Shown in pieces: positions 23,731-36,582 of a stretch of 64,000 nucleotides of DNA. Below the pieces are notes generated by a model. It worked only from the letters and a program-made list of their open reading frames with translations. It made no database searches and was not told the DNA's origin. Made by a program: the position numbers and the translations under genes. Position 1 is the first letter of the stretch; every line of letters starts with the position of its first letter. This DNA comes from Omphiscola glabra (lineage: Eukaryota; Mollusca; Gastropoda; Lymnaeidae), in the NCBI GenBank assembly GCA_964017045.1, contig OZ024808.1, positions 15,623,784-15,687,783 of the forward strand, given 5' to 3'.

Positions 23731-24127
23731 AATATGAACAAAACACCGTTGATCATTAAATGAAAATAGACTTTGTGACATCATACATCCAATTTAGCTC
23801 TACCAGCAATCAAAATTATCCACTGCAGACCAAGTCTAAATTGAAAATTCCCAGATCCAATCTCTCTTACTATCCCTTCCCCAACCCCACCCCCCTCTCT
23901 CTCTCTCTCTATCTCACTCTCTCTCTCTGCTTTGTTAAATTTGTTAAGTTGAGGGTAACCAGTAACATGCCCTTAAATTTAACATAACTTTCCAAATTGT
24001 TGATAACACAAAACTCCGGAAGCCAAAAAAGAAATCTGGCTGAGGCTCAAATGTTTGTTTATGTTTAAGATATTTTATCTGTAATAAACTTGAATTGCTT
24101 CAGAAAATGTTGCCCGAGGAGGCGATC

Positions 24128-24408
24128 GCGCTTGTGGGAAGAGAGCACTTGTGGGAAGAGAGCGCTTGTGGGAAGAGAGCGCTTGTGGGAAGAGAGCGCT
24201 TGTGGGAAGAGAGCGCTTGTGGGAAGAGAGCGCTTGTGGGAAGAGAGCGCTTGTGGGAAGAGAGCGCTTGTGGGAAGAGAGCACTTTTTGGAAGAGAGCG
24301 CTTGTGGGAAGAGAGCACTTTTTGGAAGAGAGCGCTTGTGGGAAGAGAGCACTTTTTGGAAGAGAGCGCTTGTGGGAAGAGAGCACTTTTTGGAAGAGAG
24401 CGCTTGTT
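24128..24408. repeat. 17-bp tandem repeat, about 16 copies
   Basis: Unit gtgggaagagagcgctt, carrying the palindrome AGCGCT. In the right half the unit alternates with gcactttttggaagaga, making a 34-bp higher-order repeat. A CT microsatellite lies upstream at 23895-23930. A 17-bp period cycles through all frames, so every frame appears open. Confidence 0.95.
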
Positions 24409-24539
24409 TAACAGTGACGCCATACCAGATCTAGCATTGGAACCAGGGCCGTGTGAAAGGGGGTAGAAAAGGGACCCCATCCCCATGTGCCATCTTCAGA
24501 AGACGCCAAAATCTTCATTTTCCTTCGAAATGTAACTCT

Positions 24540-27500
24540 TATAAATATTTTGATTGTGTTTTGACTGCTTCATATTCCGGATAGCGCGTACAATATAATT
24601 CCCGATAACTACGCTGACTATTTTTATTTGAATAGCGTTTGGTGTGTAATTTTTTTGTTTTCTGTTAGGAAAATGAAATCGTCTCAATTTAAATATGGTG
24701 TAATAAATATTCGGTTTAAAAGTGGTTGTGACATTAGAATATTAATATTGTTCATGAGCGTGAAATAAAAAGTGTGCAGTGACGTATCATGGGGGGAAGG
24801 GGTGTAGCAAAATGTGGGATTCTTAAATGTGCGTTACTTGAGTTCATGCTTTGTCAAGTAAGTTTAGTAGATAGGGAAGTTCACGCATTGCTGTCGCCAA
24901 TGTTTGGCGGGCTATAACTTATAACTATTATCTTGCGTAATATAACATTTTTATATGAGGGGTCAAATTAAAGGTTTCCCTTGGGGGAAGGATTCGCTTT
25001 CCATGCATGGCTCTGATTGCAACCTCTAAAGACAATGCTAAGCCAATAAGGAATTAAGGCAAAATGAAAAGGTAAAATACTATCCAGCATTCATATTTTT
25101 TTGGTACAAAAATGGACAAGGCAATACGTTTCATGCATTTTAATTTAACTTCAAGCTCTTTAATAAATCAAATAGTCGATAATGGATTTTTCTAAATACT
25201 ACAAATAGAGATTCGATTCGGTGAGGAAATTAGTTTCATTTCATCGTTATCGAACAAAGTTTATCTGGACACAGCTCTCTCGATTCTTAGAAACAGCCGG
25301 CCTCTAGTTTCATTGTCTGTTGAGGCCAATCCAAGTCATTGAGTGATAACACAATCTGTTTATCAAAAAAATCTCAGGATCAACAGTTCAACATTGTTTT
25401 TGAGATTGTCTCTTAATTATCATGAACTTTCTGCAAGCATTTTTATTTTAACGGTCTATTTTTTTTGCTTTGACCTTAATAAAGATTAAATGAGAAGCAC
25501 GTTATTGATTGCATCAGCATGGATAAAATACATGAACAACTTAAGCCGTCATAACAACAGTTTAGAAGAGACGTTCTTGGCATCAATTGCACAACGGATT
25601 GATTTATTATGTGTGTGTTTGGGGGGTGGGGTGGAGGGGGGGTTACTGGGAATGTCAAGGGCAAAAGTTTTGAACTCCATTCTAGGCAATGTTTCAACGC
25701 TAACAATATATGTTCTCATTATTATCTCATAATATATATAAAAGTTAATTACCACTCACAGACCCCGAGAGTCTGTATGTTTGAAAGAAAGTATGCATGG
25801 TTCATTAATGAGCTCCATAGCGCGCAAAATATAATTCCCGATAGCTACGCTAAATGATATATTGTGTTTATATAATGCAACTGCGTTTGGCGCGTAATAT
25901 TCTCTTTTCGGAAATGAAATCGTTTCAATTTTTAAGTATGGCGTCAAAAATATTAGGTTTAAAAGTAGTTGGGACATCAGAATATTTAATACTAGAATAA
26001 ATGACCCGATGTTATCGGGATAATAATGTTAGGTCCTTTGCGATAATTTCTACCTGCTGTTGCAAAAACTCATCACAATTCCTAACTTTAAAAAGAAGTA
26101 TCTATGTAATGATATTTAGGTTTATAACAGCATTAAATTTTGAGAAGTATTTATCTGCAATATATTATACGCCTACTCTACTCCCTTTCACACTCCAGAA
26201 ATAATTTTCCCCACTCTAAACATGACCTTAAATTACCCAATCTAAATTATCACTAATTATATCACTTTTTTCACTAAAGAAGTTAATTGAGGGACGATTT
26301 CTACGCTAGAGAAATACTTAAGATTTACCCTTATCAATATTATTGCCCTTGAATTACAACTTGTTTTCTCTAAAGATTATTAAAAAACATAATCTTAAAT
26401 TTACAACAAAAATCTCTATATGATATAAAATATTTTATATTAAATGAATTTGATATAATGATATCTTTATCAAAAACTTAAACAAAATTTTGCCTTGTTT
26501 TTTAAATTATACATTATCAGGAAATCAGAATTCTTTTATCTAAAGCAGAATTTCTATACCGTTTTTCAGACTTAAGTGTAATTTTTTTAAAGTTGTTAAT
26601 CTCATAAAAATACACACCCACTTTACTTTTGGCAAAACAAAAGCAAAAATATATATTTTTTTGAAAGAACACATAACATGATTGGGTTTTGAAATGCATG
26701 GGTATCCTTATGTAAATTTACCTACGTTTGGCTAACGCAATTTAATTTCTTAATTGGTAAACATATGTTTATTTGTAAAAAAAGAATGTAACATCTCTTT
26801 TTTTTTCACAAATTATGTAATACCATAGGAATTAAATATATTTTCATCCACGTAAAAATGTACACATCCTATTTCCTACCTCCGACATGTATCTACCCAA
26901 GAAGGTTAATTATTTATCAAATTCATTCATTTATTTTGAGACCTATCTTGTGCAGCCTGGGGAAAAATGACCAGAACCCCCTGCCCCCCCCCCCCCCAGA
27001 TTTAAATAAAATTAATAAATCTTCCAACGGATTGTAGTCCTTTCCATACCCAAACTAATATATTTGCACTTGATATGGTTTGTTCTTATTTGGATGAGTT
27101 ATAAGTGAATAAGTGAATGCAATTTGGCTTTGGAGTTTCGCTTCACTGATGGACTTAAACAGCATTTTCTTATTAGAAGTATATTTAAAGGTTAAGTTTT
27201 TATTACCTTATAAATTTAATAAAAAATATACTTTTGGAATTTAAAAAGTTAAAACTTATTAAATGTTAAAAATACAAAGCTAAAATTTGTATGTATTTTA
27301 TTAACAATTTAAAAAGCAATCAATTATAATTATTAATTTAACTTTTCAGATTGGGGAAATACATTACCATTTTTGTAAAGCGCGGTTTTTTAATGAAAGA
27401 AACTTAAGAGTTTTGTCTAACATAGGCGATTCGCGCTAAGATGTCATTTGCGTGTTTATTTAATACACATTAATTTTAATTTTATTTCACAATATTGATA

Positions 27501-28000
27501 ACGCACTAAAACAACTGATGTTTGGTTTTTACCGAAAAATGTGATTACGATGTAATTCTTAGATCATAATTTTTGTATTATTTTTTTTCTCATAACTTTA
27601 AAATTCGGATAAAATGCTTAAAATAGTTTTTTGATTTATAATAATAATAATAAAACTTTAACTAAAATAAAAGTGTATTTATGTTATTTTGCGCATTTAA
27701 ATGTATTCCATTTCTGTAAAAATAATAGAAAATTACTATGATTGTTTTTTAAGAATCTGAACGTATCTAAAAAATTTCGGTTCTTTGGAGTTACGGTCAG
27801 CATACCCCATTCTTATTTAATATTGTTCATGAAATAAAAAGTGTTCATTGACGTATCATGGGGGAAGGGGTGTAGCGAAAATTGAGATTCTTAAATGTGC
27901 GTTACTTGAGTTCATTTTTTGTCATCTTTAGTAGATGGGAAGTTCACGAATAGCTGTCGCCAATGTTTGGCGGGCTATATCTAGTTGAATTTTACTTTCT
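24540..28000. repeat. Diverged dispersed repeats in AT-rich DNA
   Basis: Bases 24570-24740 match 25800-26000 (cgcgcaaaatataattcccg type text). Bases 24740-24930 match 27820-27985 (gacgtatcatggggg, gttacttgagttcat, gccaatgtttggcgggctat). The interval 26000-27820 is very AT-rich and shows no gene, array or transposon end that I can recognise. Confidence 0.6.
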
Positions 28001-29435
28001 TAGTATTTATTGTTTAAACAGAGAGATATCCTCGAATCTATAAATTAACATTTTTTTCGCTCTTGTAACTACGTTTCTATGAGCGACATAAATCATGTGT
28101 TACTATACGCATGCGTCGACACCCCGCCCCACTTGGTCCCATTTTACACAACTTCAGGCAACGTATTTCTAATCCATCATCCTAAACCCTTGTCATGTTA
28201 AGTCAAACGCATGAAGATTTTTTGCACTTGCCTCCACGTGAAAACATTCTATGATTGTCAGCGTAACAGACATAGATAAACAGATTTTTCCATTGCTAAC
28301 GTCGGAGCCGAATTTCACCATTAAAATACGAAGTGGTCGGCGGCATGCGGTTCTGCGTCACTCGTGCAGACCTTTAAAGGAATTGCTTCGGCTTTTAATA
28401 CCAATTTATAATTCCCGCGGATCCCAAAATATACGAGATAATATAGATATGTATATATTTTTTAAATTGGCTCCTTGCTCCCAAAAGTTTGCCAACCAAG
28501 TCGTGACGCCATGCTGAGAGTATTTTTAAGAAAGCACCAGACTTATACTTCACATACCTGCTCCAAGTGACTAGTATGGAAAATGTGAAAGGAAGCACCA
28601 TACTTATACTTCATATACCTGCTCCAAGTGACGGGTATAGAAAATGTGAAAGGAAGCACCAGACTTATACTTCACATACCTGCTCCAAGTGACGGGTATG
28701 GAAAATGTGAAAGGAAGCACCAGACTTATACTTCACATACCTGCTCCAAGTGACGGGTATGAAAAATGTGAAAGGAAGCACCAGACTTATACTTCATATA
28801 CCTGCTCCCAGTTACGAGTATGGAAAATGTGAAAGGAAGCACCAGACTTATACTTCATATACCTGCTCCCAGTTACGAGTATGGAAAATGTGAAAGGAAG
28901 CACCAGACTTATGCTTCACATATATACCAACACCAAGTGACAGAAAGCGTTTCAAAAATACGCGATCAATCAGGTATAATTTTTTTTTTTTTGAAAAAGG
29001 GGGGGGGGGACAAATCTTCCTATGTCACTGTCCCGTCAACCCACCCACCCCCCTTTACACCCTACTTTATACTGTGTTGCAGTCGTGCAAAGGCGATGTA
29101 GTGGCTATACACATGGTATCCTAGCTCGGTGTCATTATAATAATGGAATTAAAAAGACCAAACATTTTTTTTAAAATAGAAACCTTACATTTTACACGGC
29201 TGTCTCAACATACTAGGAATTTACAGGGAGAGAAAAATGACGAAACGCTAATTAAAAACAAGTGAGTGGTAAAGAGCAAACAGAGATTACCGTCTTCTCA
29301 CGTAAATATATCTAATTTTTAAAAAAAATGGCCACAACATGCACGCACCGTAAGACTTCATGACAAGACACACTGCGATAACAGATATAGCAATTTGCTG
29401 ACGTAACTGAAATCAGTGAAGGAATGCTTCCTGTG
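28000..29435. repeat. Long dispersed repeat, copy 1
   Basis: Homologous, in the same orientation, to 32220-32581 plus 36583-37745, the two parts of copy 2 being separated by a 4-kb hAT insertion. Landmarks: ctacgtttctatgagcg, ggtcggcggcatgcgg, and gttgcagtcgtgcaaaggcg. Bases 28319-28340 are the empty-site equivalent of the hAT insertion. No coding sequence identified. Confidence 0.85.
28534..28938. repeat. 61-bp tandem repeat, about 6.5 copies
   Basis: Core gcaccagacttatacttcac, then 'cctgctccaagtgacgggta' and 'tggaaaatgtgaaaggaa'. It lies within the long dispersed repeat and is absent from the second copy. Confidence 0.95.
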
Positions 29436-29481
29436 TACTAATTTTTTTCAATAGCAATTTTAAAATGCATTTTTACTATTT

Positions 29482-30790
29482 TATGGTGTGTCAGACTTAT
29501 TTACACAATTCTTTTGTATGGCGTGTGAGACTTATTTACACAATTCTTTTGTATGGAGTGTGAGACTTATTTACACAATTCTTTTGTATGGAGTGTAAGA
29601 CTTATTTACACAATTCTTTGTATGGGGTGTGGGATCTATTTACACAATTCTTTTGCATGAAGTGTGCGACTTATTTACACAATTCTTTTGTATGGGGTGT
29701 GAGACTTATTTACACAATTCTTTTGTATGGGGTGTGAGACTTATTTACACAATTCTTAGGTGGCGCGTACTTTGGTGAAATGATTCGTACTGGATGCAGA
29801 ATAAAGAAAGGTCAGGGAAACTATAGTTTAAGTCGTGGCTCGTCTTGATTTTTAAAGTTTTTTAATCTCCCAAATTTATCAGCAGCGCCATTTGAGATTT
29901 TACCTTAAAAGTGTCAATTAAGACGCCAATGAAGCCACCTGCTGTTAGGTGTTAATCTTTTTCTTTCCAGTTAACGACACAATTCTGGGAGTTCTACAGT
30001 GATAACGAAAAGATTGCAGTTAGGATCATACTAGCTGTTAAATAATTAATTAATTAATTAACTTTTTTTTTGTTGAGCAAATTAATTTTTTTTAAATTAT
30101 TTGTACGATCCTTACATCTACCGCACGACCTGACGGTCAGTGTAATTGTAAACTAGGCCAATGTTTGAATACAAAAACACTCTTCACGTCACGTTTTAAA
30201 ACATGGACACCAAAGGATTGTGCAGTGGGCTTTAACGTTAAGACTTAGATTCAATACACAGTTTAGACGCTGAGCAGGCGTAATCAACATGCGGCCCGCG
30301 AGCCACATGTGGGCCGCTGAAAAGTTTAATGCGACCCGCGAGAAATTACGATAAGTCGATTAAAGTTTCTTTAAATGTTAAATTTTCGAATGGCTATCTA
30401 TAAAACCTTTGAAAATTAATCAAGTAAAAAAAATTGTCTAAATTTCACTGGTCATTTTCCAACTGAAATCGGGGTGATATTTTGAAGACATTTTAAGATC
30501 CACAATGACGTTTCTGAAAATATATCCCTAATTCTGTGAAAAATCTGGTCGAATCAATAAGTCCAGGGACTCATAAACGTTTGAATATACGAAGTGGCTA
30601 TTGGTACCCGGGTACCAGAAGTGAGGTTGGGATTAAAAAACGATTAAAAATATTATTGTTGGGTTTGTAAGACCAAATGAGGTATCAAATGAAAGATAAT
30701 TTAATGTACTATACGTTTGTAATCTTAATTCTTCAGTTTTACTCAAATAAACTACCACAAATGACATCCGAATAGCTTTGAGTCTAATGA
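29482..30790. repeat. Second copy of the 35-bp array plus ~1-kb flank
   Basis: The array (29482-29757, about 8 units) and its flank (29758-30790) match 10994-12652. Array length differs (8 against 18 units), while the flank is near-identical, with small indels. Confidence 0.9.
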
Positions 30791-31133
30791 TCAACATGTA
30801 TATATATATATAACTGTACGCTGAACAAAGGCAAGTCTATCACGAATCGGTTATTAACGTCAGTTTAGATTCCAGGCGGTTTTTCTTGCTTGACGCTCTA
30901 GATGTTGCAGGAACAACTTTTAAAAAAAAATTAATTAATCTATGGCTTGCTAGCGTACGAAACGAGACTCGCTTTCTTGTGAATAGCATCAACTTTGTTG
31001 GGCAGTGGAAAGACAGCCCACTCTGCCTTCATACTGTCTCTCAACTTTAATCCCTTTGAGGCTACTTTGTGCAACATTTCGAAACAGTGTAATACAACTC
31101 AGGTACGTCGGGAGTACAAGATGATTGATTCGG

Positions 31134-31424
31134 ATGAGTGCGCCATGGCTCACAACGAGGGGAATAGAAGCATTGATGTGTGCACCATGGCTCACAACGA
31201 GGGGAATAGAAGCATTGATGTGTGCACCGTGGCTCACAACGAGGGGAATAGAAGCATTGATGAATGCACCATGGCTCACAACGAGGGGAATAGAAGCATT
31301 GATGAATGCACCATGGCTCACAGCGGAGGAATAGAACCATTGATTGGGAAGAGTGTACCATGGCTCACAACGAGGGGAATAGAGGCATTGATGGGTGCAC
31401 GATGGCTCGCAGCGGAGGAATAGA
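31134..31424. repeat. 42-bp tandem repeat, 6-7 copies
   Basis: Core gcaccatggctcacaacgag followed by 'gggaatagaagcattgatgt'. Each unit has an ATG in good context and is open, but there is no splice or domain evidence for a gene. Confidence 0.93.
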
Positions 31425-31486
31425 TATGTAAATTGATATGGAATGGTTGGTTTTTAATTTATATTTTTTAGGTTCATTTTAATTTG

Positions 31487-31570
31487 CATGTACAGCGTGG
31501 TGAGCCCAGCCCTAGGCTGGGGTACCACGCTATAGAAAACTACCCATAATAATAATAATAATAATAGAAG
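31487..31570 (+). mobile_element. 3' tail of the CR1/L2-like LINE, truncated
   Basis: Text tgtacagcgtggtgagccca ... gctatag, with an (ata)n tail, matches the 3' ends at 52145-52215 and (reversed) 44757-44815. Only the tail is present. Bases 31571-32220 show no recognised feature. Confidence 0.75.
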
Positions 31571-32581
31571 CAATGACCGAACTCTTCAGAATATCCGGAG
31601 AAGTAAATGCCTTAAAGTGGAGATGAATACATGCTACTGGCCGGTGACTTCAGACAGACACTATCCGTCTTTCCTCAGGAACGCGTGTCGACGAGGTCTA
31701 AGCCTTAAGTCATCCAACCTAGGGTCTAAAGTCCAAGTATGATCATTGTGAATCAACATGAGGGTTCATGTGAAAGGCGATTTAAAGTCAATGGAGATCT
31801 CAGAATATAATGTTGGCAATCGCGGGACAATTATGTCAAGGAATTCCATTCCGGGCAATCTCGTTAAAAATCCAAGCAAGCCATTTGCAAATCATTTACG
31901 CATATCTAAATTCTAGGGGTAGCGTTTGATAGAAAGGGCTTTGGCGAAATCATCTGATCGTTGTTTGACCTACTACTCATGACAAACAATATCTATTACT
32001 TCTCAGAAATATTATTGACTAGTTAGCTGCTGTTAAGTTTTCAAACCCAAAAAAATGACTTTATCTTTAAAATGCTTAAATATTTCATAAAACGTATTCT
32101 AATTTCATTCTCTCACACATCGATCCAAGGGTTTTCACCTACGAAATATTTTTTCAACTTATATAAAAAAAAACAACCCAAAGACATATATCCTATGTAA
32201 AAAATCGATTATTATTTGTCTTAATATTTATAATTTAAACAGAGAAATAGCCTCGAATATGATGTCGTCGTGTATAGGCAAAACGGAAATGAGCTTTTTT
32301 TCGCTTTTTGTAACTACGTTTCTATGAGCGGCATAAATCGTGTGTTGCTATACGCATGTGTCGACGCACCACACCACTTGGTCCCATTTTACACAGCCTC
32401 AAGCAAAGTTTTCTAATCAATCATCCTAGCCCCGTGTCATGTTATGCCAAACTCATGCAGATTTTTGCACTTGCCTCCACGCAAAAACATTTTGTGATTT
32501 TCAGCGTAACAGACATAGGTTAACAGATTTTTCCATGGCTAAATCATCGTCGGAGCCGAATTTCTCCATTAACCTAACGAA

Positions 32582-35500
32582 CAGTGTTTCTTTCAGACAT
32601 ACCTCCGGGGGGGGCACCCCCGGAGCAAGTCAAGTGCCCCCCCGGGGGAAAATGTGTAAGAAAAAAAAAATATTTAAAAAAAACTACTCTAAATTTAATT
32701 TTTATAAAATTTTTAAAAGTTATTGAAATGTGTGCCTTTACTCGATTACAATTATTGGAAGAAATAAAATATCGCTTTGATCGATATATATTGATGATCC
32801 ATAGCGTTCAGGTTAATCTTGTTACAGGCTCGCAGAAATCGATTATAAATATAGTATTGTTTTGAAAATTGGCCGCTCCTGATCATAAGCTAAATCTTAC
32901 TTTTTCTGATTCGCAGATATCGGTATCTTTTATTTAATTACATTTTGAAGCTGCAAAAGTTGAAAGACTTTTTAATAACGCTGTATTAAACTACCTTTTC
33001 ATCGATATAAATGTCTGTAAATTAAATATAGTTCTTGCTAAGAAAAAAACATGTGCAATCTGTTTTCAAATGATATTGTAAAATAGTATCATGCTTTAAA
33101 AAATCATTTTTAGCAAACATTTTAATGTAGTAGATTCCATAGATGTATGCTGACATAGATGAAATGAAAATTTAAAAATAATAATAATAATTTTAAAACA
33201 AAAAATTAGGAATTTACCGGTTACATACAAATAGTGGACATTTCATCATAATTATTAAATCGAGTGTTTCTAATTTTTTAACACAGTTTCGGGAACAGAG
33301 TAAAATGATTTTTTAAAAAAATAGTCTTTATTTATTAAATCCCAATGACTTTTCTCTGTTAATATAATAATAATAAACAATCTTCCCCAGCTGTTTGAAC
33401 TATTTAAAAAAAAATATTTTAAGATGATAATCCAGTAGAAAGAATATAATATACATTTAAAAAACGAATTAAAAAAAATCGAGTATTTCGATTATCTTGT
33501 AAATGCCATTTTTGGTAGTAGTTAAAAAAAATTATATGGAATTCGTAAAAAAATTGTTTTCAAGTATAATATCGAAGAGGCAAGTTGTAATGATCTGAAG
33601 CAAATTATAGTAGTCTAAATTTCTTAATTAACATTTCAATCAACTGAATATTGAGAATTGAAACTTTAATAATTTATACGAAAAAAAATCACACATTAAT
33701 AAATATATGAGTCTTTTGTAAACAATTCTTGACTTCTGAACAATTATGTCGGTTACATATGATTTATAGATAAATACCAATTTTGAAAACCCATAAAGAT
33801 ATAGTCTTTAGCCTTTTGTACAGAAAAGCTTTTTTTCTTTTTGACTTTGGTGAAACTTGGAAATATTTTGAAATAAACATATGTTTTTGGTTTTTCTTTT
33901 TCGTTCAAAATGTAAAACTATTTTAGCATTTCTTTTTTTAGGATGGATACCTTTTTTGGAAGGAATTCTTTTTTCTTAATTTTAAAAATACTTTGTAGTA
34001 AATTTATTATTTTTATGTAGTTGATCCCAAAAATATTTTAAAATAATAACTTTAAAAATACATTACTTTTCAATTTTAAAAAAAAATGTTTGCATACCAC
34101 ACTTAGTCAAGCAGAGACGTCGCTTGACTTTTTATGACACCCGTGCTACTTTTCGGTTTTTTCCTTCCCTACCTAGCAGTAAAAGTTGATAATTTAATGT
34201 AATTACAGCCCAACTTTAAGCCCCTAAAAAATACGAGGCCCCATGCAGCTATGTGGGTTGCAGACCTCACACGATGGCTCTTAGGTCAAATGACACATAC
34301 AATCTTAACTAGCATCTCTCCCGTTGCTCTACAGTTAAGTGTTTAATGATGCGAAACTAAATTTAACTACGGTATGTAAAAAAAAATGCATTCTTGCATT
34401 TTTAATTTATCAAAAAATTTACGGGGCCTATAAAGTTTTAAGGGGCGATTCAAAGCTAAGGAGTATCTCTCGATAAAAAATATACCCTAAGGGCTCCCAA
34501 TTGGACTGAATTAATTTAATATTGTGCTGGTGGAAGAGTTAGTGATGTCCTGTTATTATCGTTATTTCTAGCGCTTCCCACCCAAATGTCTGAAATGTTT
34601 ACATCAGTGGGGCTTCATCCCATTTAGGGCCCTGGCCTGATTCACCCCATTCTTCCATTGGGATCGATCCATAGCTTTACACCTCCATGTGCGAACTCCA
34701 ACCTTTGTAAGCCATTCTCTACATCGTCAATCCATCTCAGTCTTGGTCGACCGGTGAGCCGTCTGCCCCTAGGTTTCTGCCTGTAGATCGTTTTTGTTGC
34801 TCCAGAATCCGGCATCCTTTCAATGTGTCCTGCCTAGGGCAGTCTGCCTTTTTTTTATATTGTTGTGACTATGGATGGGTATTTGTACAATTGATATAGC
34901 TCTTAGTTTGTACGGATTCCCAAAACAAAATTGTCTATCATCGGGTCATATATTTAGCAGGTTCTCTGCTTTTCTGGTAGGAACCAAGTCTCACTACTGG
35001 TCTTGTGATAGTGGTGTATACTGCCTTCTTTGTTCCCTTAGCGAGATTTTTGCTTTGAAGTAGCTTTTGTAAATTGAAATAAGAACGGTTGCATGCTGTT
35101 ATTCTTTCTTGCACCTCCGATTGTATTTCCTCTTGCTTATTTATAGTCACCCCTAGATATTTGAAAGTAGCTACCCTCTCAAAGGCTTAGATGTTCATAT
35201 TGATGAAGTCATCAGTGCGTATTTCCTGACATTATCATAAATATTGCCTTCGCTTTATTTACATCAAGACCAGCTTTGACCGTCACATCTTCAAGTTCCC
35301 TGAAAGTTTTAATTATATCATCAATGCTGTTTCTACCAAGTAGCGCTATATCGTCTGTGTAGGCCAGGTATTGCAGTGGCTGGCTTTATAAAGTTCCTTA
35401 TGGTTGTTCTGTACCACCTCTCAGGTGCTCACACGTATGTTTCTAATGCTTTTTTCTAAAGTGATGTTGAAAATGATACACGGATTTCCTTGTCTGAGGC

Positions 35501-36582
35501 CCAGATTGATTGGGAACTCCCTCAAATACTCCCTCTGTACTTTGATTCTACTTTTGTAGTTATCCATCGTCATATGTATGAGTCGGGTAAGTTTGTTAAG
35601 GACTCCAAGTTCCAGCACAGCATCGTTCATGTATTTCCTGTCTATGCTATCATAACCTGATTTGTAGTCCAGATATAGTTGGTGTTTGAGGATGTATTCT
35701 TAGCATTTTCTTACGAGACATCTAACAGTAAATATATGAACGTTTGAAATGCCCCTTCACACATTGTCTTAAAGATACATTGACTACAGTGCATGATACC
35801 CTCACTAGGTAACTCTTGTTACCAGTGAAATATCCGCATCAACACCAGGCACAGAAACATTGCAAATCCCATCTACATTCATAGGAGCCATAATGATCAA
35901 AAAATTGATCGTGGGCCCTTAATAGACAGAAAAAGAAGAATAAATTTAGTTTGTGTCTGGCACTGGTCGCCATAATGCCTCCCCCGACGCTTGAAAAATT
36001 ATTTCCCCCGATCAAATGAAAGTCTTATCAAAACATTCGAATCATGTATACTCCAAAATGCACCTTTTGATTGTTAAACAATCACACATTTTCTGCTGCC
36101 CTACTTCCCGATAAAAATTACTTGCCATGTCAGCCAAATTTGGTGCTGATATATACACAGCCCAGCGGCGTGCCTAGTGTTAGCGCCACCCTAGGTGGGT
36201 TAACTTTTTTGCTACGCTACCCTTCTCGATAGAAACTCTGCAGATGTCCGAAAATCCCGCCGCTCTATCTAAAGAAAAAATGACACCTGGGAAGACCAAA
36301 TGTTCGCCCCCCCCCACTGCTACGTCACTGACGTGAGTCTTTGATGACAGGGGACAAGATTCATTTTTACACCCCCCTCCCCCCCCCCCCGCTAAACTCT
36401 AAAACCTATTATTTTCATCCATTAACAATATAGCCCATTAGATGCCCCCGCTAGTCTGGCGCCCGGGGACATATGTCCCATCTGCCACCCCTTAGCTACG
36501 CCTCTGGCCACTGAAAAACTGGCACTGCCCCCCCGAACGTCAAAAGTGCCCCCTCGGGGGAAAATTTCTGAAAGAAACACTG
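32582..36582. mobile_element. 4-kb hAT element with perfect TIRs and 8-bp TSD
   Basis: Left end cagtgtttctttcagacat and right end (reverse complement) cagtgtttctttcagaaat share their first 16 bases. CTAACGAA is repeated exactly at 32574-32581 and 36583-36590. The 4001-bp interior is AT-rich, shows no intact hAT transposase, and carries a LINE remnant (34600-35700) and MITE fragments (36174-36510). The uninterrupted paralog at 28319-28340 confirms insertion. Confidence 0.92.
34600..35700 (-). pseudogene. Non-LTR reverse transcriptase remnant nested in the hAT element
   Basis: On the minus strand, in order: a short ELGVLNKLTRLIHMTMDNYK block followed by REFPINLGLRQGNP (RT palm, the usual QG-D-P slightly changed), then ERITACNRSYFNLQKLLQSK and KAVYTTITRPVV, and finally PRGRRLTGRPRLRWIDDVEN near the 3' end. 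This is the order of RTE/jockey-like endonuclease-reverse transcriptases. Stops and frame changes interrupt it throughout. It may be passenger DNA inserted later than the hAT element. Confidence 0.8.

Noticed and set aside
24065..24486. Six overlapping ORFs over the 17-bp array
   Set aside because: All derive from a stop-free repeat unit read in different frames.
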